Below are positions 23,100 through 36,600 of a DNA stretch of 64,000 nt, piece after piece. The position numbers and the translations under genes are program-made. This DNA comes from Xiphophorus maculatus (Eukaryota; Chordata; Actinopteri; Cyprinodontiformes; Poeciliidae): the NCBI RefSeq assembly GCF_002775205.1, contig NC_036443.1, forward strand, positions 13,713,373 through 13,777,372, in the 5' to 3' direction. The notes below the pieces were generated by a model, which did no database searches, was not told the origin of the DNA, and saw only the letters and a program-made list of their open reading frames with translations. Each line of letters opens with the position of its first letter. Positions within the stretch are counted from its first letter, which is position 1.

Positions 23100-24529
23100 T
23101 GCCTCTTATTAACCATTCAGTGTTGATTAAGTACTTTAACATTTAAGGTGATAAGAATAAATACACATGAGATTCAAATAAAATCCAAATATAAAAGGCT
23201 AAATAAAAACAGATTTCCTAGGATAATATATGATGACAGAGTAGATGAAAGTCGTCCATCAAATGCAGTGATTGTCATCACTAATTGAAATATCAACAAA
23301 GCGCTAATTTATTTGAATAAGTAAGTTAAAAGGATCAACTTGTACATTATAGATATACTGTACAAGAGTGATATATTTAGATTGTTCATTTCTGTAGGTC
23401 ACAACTAATGACAACAAAATTCTGTTTCCTTGGACAAACAAACAAACAAACACAAAAAGAAACTTTTAGATAAAACGAAAAGGATTTTTAACATTATGTT
23501 ATGGCCATACAATCGTGAAGAAATTTAGATTTTGATTTCTACCTTGCAAAATTAATTTCTTATTTCATTTATTGAGACCCTCTCTGTATTTGAAGTTCAT
23601 TTAATATGTTGTCCACTAGAGGGAAACCTCGAGCTGTCAGTTGTCTGATCGCACAAGAAGCCCAACAACTACCTGTTGGATCACACCGTGAGCTGTAATT
23701 TACTTATTAAATAAACAAAATCATGAAGGGGGTGAGAAAAGAAATAACAACTAAACATTTAACGATGAATTAATCAGTTCAATAAGATGACATAATTAGA
23801 TTGTGTCTGTGTGTAAGAATTGAAATAATTTTCACCAGATTAAACAAACAAACAAAAAAAATGTCTAGCGTGAAATAACAGATAATTGTATTTAATGAAT
23901 GTTCAATGCACCTCAACCTGGAGGGAAAGTAAATAGGGTTAATTAAGCAGGGTTGTTGCTCTCCTCTCTCTTTGCCGCACAAACACTTGATGAGCCTGCT
24001 GCGCTAATTAGAGGGAGCCGGGGATTCAATAAATGATGCGTCAGCCCACGGCAGGCAAAGAGTTAACTCGGTCAGCCTGTTGTTATGCGCTCCGTCCAAC
24101 CGGGCTGTGTCGCTAAGGGAAAAGAGGCTGCGCTTCAGGAGGTGTAACACATCCCCAGCTGCAAAACGAGCTCACATCTGGCGCGCCAGAAGAGCCCGGT
24201 TTTTAGCGCAACCTGTCTCGGAGTAGTTCCTCTGAGCTGGATCAGCGTCCCCGTGTGTATGAGTGGAGAGAGGTGGAAAGTTGACACGGATTAGAGCTGG
24301 AGGTCGGATTTGGTCTAAAACGGAAAGATTCGTTTTGGATAGGGCGCGCTTGGTTTGCGTAAAAAGCCAACTGCGTGTAAATAAACCAAAGGAATCACCT
24401 GCAGAGTACGGAACAAATCAGCTGAAAACATCTGAACCGTGGCGAGGTCTCCCTCAGGTGGATTCCTTCACTTTTATCCGCTCGTTTCTGTTTTCTGGCA
24501 GCAGAAAGTCATGGGTCACTGACTCTGAC
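23100..24529 (+). other. Spacer and probable kcnc4 promoter/5'UTR
   Basis: 23.1-24.0 kb is AT-rich and featureless apart from AC/CA-rich runs. From about 24.0 kb the base composition becomes much more GC-rich and CpG-bearing (for example GGCGCGCCAG near 24180), which continues into kcnc4 exon 1. This is consistent with a CpG-type promoter and leader. No TATA box is evident. Confidence 0.45.
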
Positions 24530-24607
24530 ATGAGGACGCACCTTCCTTCTCTCAGCCTTCTGATCAGACCAGCGGCCAGCAGCGGGGAGCAACAAGCTTC
24601 TAAATGA
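24530..24607 (+). promoter_or_regulatory. Upstream ORF ending on the kcnc4 start codon
   Basis: An ATG at 24530 (context GACATGA) opens a 25-codon reading frame starting MRTHLPSLS. Its stop TGA (24605-24607) overlaps the kcnc4 ATG (24604-24606) as ATGA. The same frame is free of stops for about 90 further codons upstream but has no earlier ATG that I found. The kcnc4 ATG itself has a weak context (T at -3, A at +4). Control by termination-reinitiation is possible but unproven. Confidence 0.5.
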
Positions 24608-27600
24608 TCAGCTCTGTGTGCGTTTCGACCTACCGAGGGCGCAAGTCAGGAAACAAACCTCCGTCTAAATCATGTCTGAAGGAGGAGATGGCCAGAGGGG
24701 AGGACTCGGAAAAAATCATCATCAACGTTGGCGGCACCCGGCATGAGACCTACAAGAGCACCCTGCGGACGCTGCCGGGGACGCGCCTGGCCTGGCTGGC
24801 CGAACCGGACTCCCAGGGCTGCTGCTCCGAATCGGACGCCGAGCTCCCGAGCGTCTCCGAGTTCTTCTTTGACCGACACCCGGGTATCTTTGCCTATGTG
24901 CTCAACTACTACCGGACCGGGAAGCTGCACTGTCCGGCGGACGTGTGCGGCCCGCTGTTCGAGGAGGAGCTGGCCTTCTGGGGGATAGATGACACCGACG
25001 TGGAACCGTGCTGCTGGATGACCTACCGGCAGCACCGGGACGCGGAAGAGGCTCTGGAGATATTCGAGCCGCCCGACCCGGAGGACACAGACGACGACAG
25101 AGACACGCCGAGACGGTTCGGCATTGAGGACCGCAGCGACAGGTCCAGGGGGTGCTGGGAAGTTTGGCGACCCAAACTGTGGGCCTTGTTTGACGACCCG
25201 TACACCTCCAAAGCAGCCAGGGTGAGTTCAGCTGGTGGGTTCTCTTTAGATCCACTTTGTTTCCAGATTGAGACCAGAGCATCTTGTGCTTTGCATTTGA
25301 AGATGTTTTTTTTTCCCTTGTTCTGTATCAACAGGTGTCCCCTAAAGTTTCAGCCAGTCAGGCAGCAGAACTACTGTGCGTTTATAGATTTAAAAACATG
25401 CACACAATAATGATAAAAAGTGATAAATTAAAGTGACCCGTCAGTGAAGTCCATGACACGTGGTTTAATTTATTAAATCTGAACAAATAAAAAGAGATGC
25501 AACAATCAATGACCGGAATCAACACATGCTTTTGTTTTATCCACTATGGCAGGAGAAATACTGAAAAAGCAGATCTTTTATGGAGTTAAATTTGTTTCAC
25601 AATTATTCAATCAAAAAACAAAAAAATCATGTCAAACAAAAAATAGAGTTGTGATCATATTTTTGGATTAAAAAAAATGTTTCAAACAAAAAATATAATT
25701 ATTTTATTTTAAACAAAAAAAATTGCTTTAAAAGCTTTTTAAAAAAATTGAAATCACAAATTTTCGTTTGAAATGTTTATTTTTGCACATCAGAAGTTTT
25801 TGGTTGAGTAAGTTTTTTTTTATGCTCCCTTTTCTTGGTTGAACTCGAAGATGCGAATCTCACATGAACATCCTGGGCGGGGCCTAAACACGAGCGATGT
25901 AAGACGTGTCTAGATTCAAGATAAAGTGACATATAAAAGTTTCCTGTAGATTAAAGGTCTTCAGGAAAGTTGCCTTTGAAAACTTGTACAAGCTCTGAAT
26001 GCATGTCAGAGAACACACACATATGCTCAGTTTTATCACTCATAAGCCAATAATGATCGATTGAGTAAACACTTAACATTCAATGTTGATCAAAGATAAA
26101 GAACATTTATATTTACACAATTGTGATAAAAATATCTTTAGCTTATATATGTATGTCGCAGAAGAGATTAATAACATTGATTAGCTGCTATCTGACTGTT
26201 TTCATTGTGTGTGGAAACAGTCATTGTTTCAAGTATTAGTTGAACATTTTCACAGTTTGTTATGTAATAATCACAGCCTAAATTATATTTTATTTGGGTT
26301 TTATGTGATACATAAAAGCAAACTACCACATAACTGTTGAGTGGAAGCATGCTGATACATGGTTTCCAAATTTCCTTGCGAATTCAAATCTTAAAAGTGT
26401 GGTGTGTATCTCCATTCAGCCATTTAAGCCTGAATGCAGATCAGGCTTAGATGGCTGATCTTTTTTACTGCAAGTCTTTTGTTTTTGTCTGTACCAGCTT
26501 GGAATACCTAGAGAATAAAATCTGGGCCTATTCAAGTTCTGATCGGATTGTTTTTTTTATTACCGTTTGTCTTTGTAATACCTGAATATGCTTAAGTACA
26601 ATAAAAAAGTAATTTATTGTACATTAGTTCCAGAGTTCCAGCAATGAAATGGTTTGTTTACAGGTATGACGTGTGCAATATGTGTGTAATATAAAACAGA
26701 CTCTGCTTAGCTCTTGATATCTGTGGTCTGATTGTTATGTAAGCTGAAGTGGATTTCTGATTGATACATCTAAAACTATCGGGTCACTTGTCTTGCCTTT
26801 ACACACAAATAAACCTTAATGACAACCCATTTTCAATACAAAGTCCTAAATATTGTGGTGGTCCAACCATTGCAGCCATAGCAGCCGCAACTCACGTCAG
26901 CAGGTTATTTACAAGGTTTAGGTGTTCATAGGAATTTCTGAACATGCTTCCAGAATTGCATTTGTGAGGTCAGACACTGATGTTGGGCAAAAAGACTTGG
27001 CTCACATGTACTTCTCCAATTTATCCCATAAGTGTCTTATAAGTTGTAAGTCCAGGTAACTGTTTTCACAACAAACTTCATTAGTGCACAGTCATCTTGG
27101 AATACAAAGACCCAGCCCAAAAGGTATTTGGATGCTGAGGCATTAAAGGTTTGTTCTACTGTAACCAAAACCACCGGCCCTGAAAAACTACCCCACACCA
27201 TAATCCTCTCTGCTCCAAACTTTACTCTTGACACAAAGCAGTCAGACCAAGTGCTGTTTTTCTGGCAGTGGCCAAACCCAGACTTCTCTGGAATCCCAGA
27301 CAAAGCATGATTCATCATCCCAGAGAGCACGACTCCACTGCTCTAGAGTCCAGTGGCACCATGCTTTATACCACTTCCTCTGACTCTTTGCAGCTTTCTG
27401 ACAACTGAAACGACTGGTTTAGACATTTTCAACTGAAATTTTACAGTACACTTATTGCTCAGGTGGAAACCCATCATGGTTAGCTCTTTGGAATTCACCA
27501 AGCTGCAAAAAGCAAACCCTTTAGTTCACAAAACATTTGTAGAAGCAGTTTACATTCCTCTGATCTGGATTTGATGCACCTCTATCCATAGAAGCAATTG

Positions 27601-30600
27601 AAAGAGGTGATTAATGATTTGGAGAGGTGAGCAAACTCTTTAGGCAATGCATGCATGTCCAGCAGCAGTTTTACAGATCTCACGCGGCAGAGCTGTAAGC
27701 AAACAGTCAAAGAGATGCTGAGCAGATAGCCAGCTAACAAAGAGCGGGCTCACATCATTGTCTGTGATAATGCATAAAATTTCAAAGAAGAAAAGAAGGA
27801 TGATGCAAACATTGGCTTCTTTCTCAGCAATGCTTCTTTCACAGTGCAGTGCGGAAAATAATTGTCTCTTCGTGCGCCTCGAACTCCTGCAGAGCTGCTG
27901 AGGTGTCTGTTGTGCAAAGCACTGATTTCATTAAATTTGCTCTACTTTGGATGTGCAAGACTGTGATATTAAATGTGTGGGAATCAGATTAAGTCTAGTT
28001 TGCTTCATCTGAAAGAAAAAATAGATATATATGACCAAAATGTAGACAAATAAATAGAAACAAACTTAAATATACCCAAATAAAACAGCAGAGATGATCA
28101 CTCAGTGTTGTCCACTTTACAAAGTGGTGGAAACCAGACGTTTCTGGTAGTAAACAAACATCCCTCTGTGAAAAATAAATACAACTGACATATCAAGGCA
28201 ATTACGTACACTCTTCTCAGGCTTAAATAAAACAGATAGTGCTTTGTGACAAATCGAACATGAACTCGTTGAGCTTAGCTTGCTTTCGTTCTTTGTACCC
28301 CTGAAGATACAGCACTCCAGCTGTAGGCAATTGAAATGCTGCTATATGCCTAATGGCTCAATAACAAAAGCTGCAGAGTGTTCATTGAAGTAACCATGAA
28401 AGCAAGTATCAAGTGTCATCAGCAGGAGTTGTCAGGCCAGAAAAGAAAATGTGCTTAGCTGAGAAAGGTTCATTGTTTCTGTAACATCTGTTTGTGAGCT
28501 TAGCTAAGTGGTCTTAGCTAAGAAACTCTCAGTTTTACACAAGTGTAAGGTAATGTGCAGTCCACAACTATTAAATAAACAGTTTATTTAATGGTTCAGT
28601 CAGGGGATATCTGAAGCACCTGTGTTGCTTCACAAGACCTCTGCTGTACCTGCCAGTTCATCACATCTGTCGGTGTGTTTGCAGATGAATCCATTTGGGA
28701 AGTTCTGCCAAAAACCCCCAAAACAAAACAAAACAAAAAAAAAAACTACTGTGTAGATTTGAATCCGTAGTGCAAGCAGTTTCATATTGACCCAGTCATA
28801 ATACTCTGTCCACTTCCTCTCTGGGTAGAACATGTATGTACTCTGCGTGTGCATTATGAGAGCGTGCTCTCCGAGAGGATGAAGGGACTCACGTTACTTT
28901 TATGGCCTTTTTATTTCAGAGAGCTTCTGAGCTAAGTTCAAGTAATGTGATTTCTAAAAGCTCATCTGTGCGTCTTTAAAGCCACATCCTCTGAAAGACC
29001 AGGTTTTCGGTGCGCGTCTGCTAAGGTCAGCTGAATTTTCTGTGTCATGACCACTTTATTCATGTGAGATTTTTTATTTTTTTTAAATACAGCACTTAGA
29101 AGTTCTGCATTTGAAACCAGCTGCATTTAAATGGCTGACCAGTTTAAATGTGGAAGCATATTTGCAGAGTCTTGAACTTGGTCCACATTATTTCACATTG
29201 CGATCACAAACTCCAGCGTGTTTTGGGGGATTTTATGTGACCAGTCAACACAAAGTAGAAATTCAACAGAGAGCATCTTCGAGTCTTACCAAATACCTTC
29301 AGTTAGATTTTGTTTTGGAGTTTGACTGGACCATTCTCCCACATGAATATGCGCTGATCTAAACGAGTCCTCTTTTTCTCCAGCTGTTATTCAGTTTTTG
29401 GTTATAGCTCCATTTTGGAGTTCGGTCATATTGTTACATTTTAGTTGCATTTTACAAGAGGAATTTCTTCTACATGTTTTTTTTTGTGTCCCTGTAGTGG
29501 CAAACAGAAAATAGGACTGCTTTTTTGTATTCTGCGCAACTAATAATTGTCCAAGAAACAGATTCCCTCACCTGTATCGATATATCCTGATTTAATCATG
29601 CATTCCGCCTTCTAATCACTTCTATATTTTAAATCTTACTTTATAACTACTTTTTGTTGGTCGTAAAGATCTTTGTTGAGAGCAACATATGTTGATCTAC
29701 AACAGCATTTCCACATCTACTAATAGCTGGTGGCACGTAAATGCATAAATCAGATATGCTGAGCAGAAACGTGCATCACCTCTTTTCATTCCTCTAATTA
29801 TGACCCACAGTTCTCTTTCCAAATAACAGTCAAGGTCACTAGAAATAAATCATACAGGATAAACTTCTGTTTCAACAGCGGAGAAAATGTCTATGATGTC
29901 AAAAGTCAAGTAAAGTTATTTTTTGTATTAAACATTCTAAATGCTTTACACCATAAAAACATAACATTTTAGCCAATTATGAAACTAGCAATAAATATTA
30001 CATTTTGTCAAATGCCAGCATCTAAACTGGAGCATTTCTATGATCCAGTGATCGTGTGAAAGGAATAGTTTGCCTTTTTTATGAAGTCAGATTGTGTGGC
30101 AAAATCTGCATTTATGTAATTCAAATGATCACATAAATTAATATGTAAGACACAAGAGTACTGGATGCTGATTACTAAACAGCCTGCAAGACATATCACT
30201 GCAAGTTCAGCCCTGTTTTATAGGATAAGATGCTAATTCTCTGGAAGTCAGAGAGTTGTTTTCAGAAAAAGGGTTTTTGGACAGTCGGCCTGAAGGATCG
30301 TTACACATGTTGTCTTTGGACCAGTGCTCAGTCTCTGGGAAGTCATAAAAGGAAAAACAGGAATCTTTCCAACCCCGGATTGCTTCCCAGAAAGTAAGAG
30401 TGAAAGATACTCCAAAGGTTTAAAAGCAACATAAAGTGCTGTTCTGGAGATTTAAAAAATGGTTTGATCCATCCATGCTTAAATTAAAGCGTAATTCTGT
30501 GTATGAATCCATTAGTGGTTTCTCAGACCGTCGAAAGGTCTGTGCTTTGTAGAGCATAATAACTATAAATAGAAATCAACATCTCTGATGGATCTGGACT

Positions 30601-33600
30601 CGGTTTCTTTGTGTTTCCTCACTCTGTGAACTATTAGACAAAGGCTAGACAGCTTTTATCTGACTCTTGTATTCTCCTTCCATCGGGAACCAATCTAAAA
30701 ACCTAGTGTGGGATTGTCTGACTGATTTTCAGCTCTTAAACTGTACGTATGGAGGTGGCTTTGCTAGAGTGTCCAATTTTTATTTTCTTCAGTTAATGTC
30801 CAGGAATTGGACCGACTGGCAGCTTTACAGCTCCTATGTTGTTTCAGAAAGACGGGAGGAAGGAAATGAGAGAGGCAGATAGACTTAGTTATCTGCCTGT
30901 GAAGCTGGCAGATAACTCGGTCTGACCACGGGCTGGATCAGTTAAATGCGTAAAAGCAGGAGTCAAGAAACCGCAGCGGCAGAGAGAAGTGCACATGCAT
31001 TCCTGGGCATTAATGTCATATTCATTTTCAGCCTATAAATATGTTTTTTTTAAATTGTTCTTTTCCCGGGACATGGAATTAAAATGCAATAAACATACAA
31101 ATAAGCAACTTTAATGACTTTCCAAAACAGTGGTGCACAAATACAAACCCTCCTAATTAAACATGCAGGCTCAAATATGCGCACTATAAACCCGAATTAG
31201 TAATCATTACGAAAGCTGCACACAGTATGGGATGGTCTAGATTTGACAAAATCAAAAACCAAACAAATCAAACTCTAACATAGAGCTTGATTTTTTTGCT
31301 CCTGAAATCGCGTCTCATTGCTAAAGAACTCAAGGTTTCAGTACTAATAAGTTACTAATAAGTTACTTATGTTTATCAGCAATCATAACTCACGTTTATT
31401 TGAATTTTTAAATGTAAATTGTAATTCTTTTTTTTTTTTAGAGACCCACCTGGTATAAAGTCAATTTTTCGGTACTGGAATTACACCGAAGATAAATTAG
31501 TTTAATCAAAGCATGTCTTGATTATGTGTTCATGAACTCCATCTTCAGTCCAGAGCATACTGGTTTTTTTGTTGCTTTTGCCACCACTAGTTGATATGCA
31601 TGTAAGACATAACATAAACAGCACTATTCAGAGATGCAATGAGTTTATAGCAGTTGTACGAATTATCGAATCGTTTGTTGATTTGCAGCAATCCACGTTA
31701 ATAGCAGACATAGATCTAGCAGCATGTGTTAGACTTAGACTTAGACTGACTTTATTGTCATTTTGCATGCACAGGGTGTATACAGAACGAAATTTTGTTG
31801 CATACGGCTCAGGACAATGTTTTGAAGTTCCAATGTTGTGAGGTTACTCCAGAATAAAATAAAATACAGTATAAAATATGAATATAAATATGAATATAAA
31901 ATATAAAGTGCAGGACTGACAGTAAAATGGAAGTTACTTATCTCTGTACATGTGCAAGGTATAAAGTGGAGACCAGTTTTTGAGTGTAGTCCAGTTAAGA
32001 GTTCAGCAGTCTGATGGCAAGTGGGAAAAAGCTGTTTCGGAACCTGGTGGACCTGCACCGGATGCTGCGGAACCTCTTTCCAGAGGGCAGCAGGGAGAAC
32101 AGCCCATGGTGGGGGTGTGAGGGGTCACTGACGATGTTTCGGCCTCGGGACACGCAGCGCTGGGATGAAATGTCCTGAATGGAGGGATTGCTATGCATTG
32201 CTATGGCAGGCCCCAACAAGAAGAGTATAAAATTCAATTTATGCTGACATCCATGCTGCTTTTATAAAATGCACAGCTTTGTCAAGACAATATACAACTT
32301 TTGCACAGGAATGGAAAAGAAAAACAATCCTCAGTGGGCTCTGCATGAGTCAAATGTGGGGGTTAAAAAAAAAATCAAAACAGAATTGAACGAACTAACA
32401 CAGTTGAACTAGCAAACAAAATTCACAGGTAAGAATTTGTAAATGAGAGTTGTGTCAGTTCAGAGCCATTAGCACAGCAAATACTCATTTTGAGTAGTTT
32501 ACAATTCACATTTGTTTAGTAATGTTCAAAAAACAATGAAAAGATTAGTAATTATAGGTTTGCTTATTATGTAAATGAATATTTAGGTTTACAGTGTACA
32601 CACCCACTATTATTTGGTTAAAAATCATTTGAAGGGTTGCAGAGAAACTACACAACATGGTAGCATCTCCTCGCCTGCAAATTGGACCAGTACATTGCAC
32701 AAAGCAGGTAGGTAAAGTTTTCTCCTGCCCCATAGGCTATCAAATGATCAACGCTTTAGTTACATACCAAACAGATTAGTGTAATTTGTTGACTTTAGCT
32801 AACCTCCCTTTCACATTAACAGCTGCTTCAGTATTCTGTATCTAATCCTTTAAAATGCACTGGAAAGCATGCCCTTGTTTACTTCATTGGCTATGGCGTT
32901 TTAAAATTGACTTTATAGTTACATTGTTTACCCATAAAACCTTTAATGGTCAAGCTCTTTTATGTTTGTCAAATTGCCAGCAACGCAATGCGGAACTCTC
33001 CAGATGTCTGATTGTCTGGTTATCGTTTTCTCTTACTGAGAGCGTCTCAATTCACATCGGAGAGGCTCCTGCATTTGTTTCTAACTAATATTATGGATCA
33101 TTTTTCATAATTCTACTACTTTTGTGATTACCATTTGTTCTTTTACTGTGATTTGTGCAGTTTTATTTCGCAGCTAAATTGTGTGCAGCCTTTTGTCGAT
33201 TAAGGCTGGTCCTCGTTTTGATTTTGAAATTGTTGCTTGTGACTTGGGAACTGAGTTTATCCCTAACAAATGAATAAATACCATCTTAAAAAAATAAATA
33301 AGTCAGTGTTGTTTAAGAACTTTACCTACAGAGTTAGAGACCCAAAGCATTCAACCATCTACATGTTCAGAACAACGACTCAATCCAAGTGGCTTTGTTT
33401 CCTTACATCTAAAACTTTTTACCAATTGCTACAATAAACTGAATGTATTGAATCTGCGCCTTGTGATGGCATTTGTTGTGAAATGGCTCTATATAAATAA
33501 ACTAAACTAAATTAAGTTATTCCCAGTATTGTTGTTTGTGAACCTTTTTCCTTTGGAATGCTAGGATTTGATTTTCCATGACCTCAAAGCATCAGAGTGT

Positions 33601-36600
33601 TTTTAAAGACATTCTCCTAGCTGCTTTTTTACGTTACCTCTTGGCTGCCGCTATTACCTCCCCAGTGGTCGAGAGAAATATATAAAATGTCCTTTTTCAC
33701 TGAAGCAGTAAAGTTTTTAAATGAAAGTCAATAACAGCCCTCCAGCTGGCCTAAAGCGCCAGTTTTACTGTTTATATTTTTATTCTCTATATTGCCACAA
33801 CGGCTGTTGCTGCAGATTTTGTGGATGTAATTTGTCTGATTTTGTTGTGTGTGATTCCTCTTTGCTTGAGCTAAACTTTAATTTCCCTACGGGGACAAAC
33901 GAAAGATTGAAAAGTGAATTTATATGTCACTTTTAGCAAACAATTTATAGTACTGAATAATTATGCTCTGCAAAGAGAGCAAAATTCATGCCTCTGTCAA
34001 CGAATGTCCTGGTTCTGAATCAGCAAAGCAGCTCTGGCCATGTTTGACTGAGATGTTAATTTTCTGAAATGTTGTATTAGCTTTATGCCAGATGTAGCAG
34101 GATGAAAACATTACAAAAAGTCACATTTTTCCCCCCAGAGTTTACAGAATAGTTCCCCTGAAGTTTCTCTTAGTTTGAGCAGGTGTGATATGAGGATTTG
34201 TGTTCTTTTAGTTTGCAGTTGTTTTTAGGACTAACCTTATCAATGGGGGACATTGTTTGCCCAGTTTCTTTGTTATTGTTGAATTATCATGAACATTGGT
34301 GTTAAGTCAGGCCTGTTGTGTTTTAGATGTTTTTATTCTGGGTTCTTCTGTAACTGTGGTTTTTGTAATGACCATGTTTCACATCTGTTCTTGGGTTCCT
34401 TAAGTTGGGGCAGGAAGTGTTTCTCTGCGAGATCCTTCAGCCTACTTCGTGTTTTCAGTCAAGTTCTACGCAAATAATTTCTTGATTTTTACAGATAAAG
34501 CTCTTATCAGTCTTAGTTGTGGCTCTTGAAGTAGAACCCCCAAAAATATTCTGATTCACAAAAATGTATGTTTCACGAGAGGCTACCTAACATTTTTTTA
34601 TAATAATTTGGAGTCAAAACTGACAACTAAGTCCTAATTAACTGCACAGGCATATGAATTAGACTAAAAAAAACTGTAATATTTTAAAAAGATGTTTTAG
34701 AATCCCATATTTACACTGCAAAAAGGATCTCACCATATTACATGCATTGATTAAAAACTAAAACACATCTTTGACTGCATACTGGAGTAATCCTCTTCAA
34801 AAAAAACATTTCCTTTTGAAGCTGCCCCTGATCCTCTGATTGGTCAGAGAGGTTTCGCTCTCAATGTTTCCACTGCAGACACAGAGCAGCGTTAGACTGT
34901 GTACAGTGCTGCTTGTGTGAATGATCCTCCTAATCCACTTGTGTCTCCCCTCTGTGGAGGAGGCTCCTCACCTCTCACCCACCGGCTGAGCGCTGCTCTC
35001 CTGCTTCTGCTGGTCATACATGAAGGTCTAATAAAGTGCAAAATGACATATAGCCCCCCGCAAGAACCGCGACTCAGACCTGCCGTAATAATTTCATCCA
35101 GTTATACATCATGTGTAGATAATCACCACCATTTTTCCAGATATTTTTGGCTCTGTGAATTTATGAAATATAAATGTCTGATAATGAAGTGCCCAGCAGA
35201 GATGTGGCTGTCAGGCTGAGTGGTGGAGATTAATGTTTTGTCCTCAGGTGAGCAAGACTCGCAGACATGAATCAGTGTGACATGCGTTCCAGGAATATCA
35301 GAGCTGGCTGCTCTTATTATCTCAATTGAGAGCTCTGTGGGTTTGTTACTGGTCCTCTTGCACATAGCATGTCCGTACTGGTGGTAGCTCAGCGTGATGC
35401 TCGGCAGCTTGCTGTGATGACTGTGACGGGACCCCGCACAGCTGCTGCCGATAACAACCTGCTGCTTGATATTTTTCCTGCTTTTGTTCCTTCAGCTCTA
35501 ATTTTACCGGATAGGATTGAGCCGCTTCCCCCCGGTGGGGAGTTTGGCTGTAACCGAATGCACACTGAAACCTGATAACATTATGCTTTGACAATTAATT
35601 AAATGATTGAGCAATAAAATGTTTGGAGCCGTGTGATGTCAGCCAGAGGTTTGTTAAACTTGACCGGCCCGCGGCCTGGTCAAGTTTAAGGAAATAGTTT
35701 GTGTGCTGATTCCTTCCTTTTCCAATATGACTTGACACAAGTGCACAAAGCAAGGTCCACATGGAGGAGCGAGTTTGGTGGGAAAGAACTTGCACAGAGT
35801 ATCGATTTCAATGAGCCCGCCCCCTTTTAGAATGACATATAATGAAAACTGAAAGATAAATGTCCTGCTGGAAGGCTATTTAAAAGTTCACATAATCAGA
35901 CTCCTAAACGTTGAGGAAACTCTCCCGAGAAGAGTTGCAGGAGAGGATGGAAGAACTCCTTATTAAACCATATGGCTCAGGAATGAAATGTTACTCAACT
36001 TCATATGATTGTAATGGCCACTAACCCACTTCCAAATTCCTTAACTGCACAGAAATCAGCAGCTTTATGACACAACTGGTTCCCTCTAAGAAGACTTCCT
36101 TTTTGTTTTTACACAGTTCAAGTTGGAGACACTAAATGACGCCTTTAGAGTTTCTAATGCTCGGTTTCTCTTTGTGTCAAGCATTAAGTGAGCCACAGAG
36201 CGGTTTCTTGGCAAACACTCACATTTACACAGAGATAATGAGCAAGAGAAATAACTACTTCTCTTTGGTCTACTACATAAGCAGTTCTCTGGCAGCTCCC
36301 TGCAGACACATGCTCAATAGGTGTGAGGTCACGTAATTGTTACACTGTTTGGTTACGTCTCAACTGTTTTCATGTCTGTCAGAGCATTGATCACCTTCCC
36401 TGCAGAGACGCCCCTGGCTGCAGATTGCCTGCTCTGTTTAGTTCAAAGATAAACCATTGGGAGTTTCAGTAAACCCCAGGCTGCCGGGATCTCATCACTT
36501 CAGGACTGCGGCAGCTGGTGGGTTTATCTAGTCTCAGCTGTTTTGTTGGTATAACATCAGTAAACGCTGGAGTTCTCCCCGTGCAGCATCTGTTAGTCAA

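Noticed and set aside
24670..25331. Minus-strand frames over kcnc4 exon 1
   Set aside because: They are shadows of GC-rich coding sequence; the + strand encodes the T1 domain.
25222..25410. Reading frame continuing past kcnc4 exon 1
   Set aside because: The donor GTGAGT follows the conserved SKAAR, and the downstream residues do not resemble Kv3 proteins.
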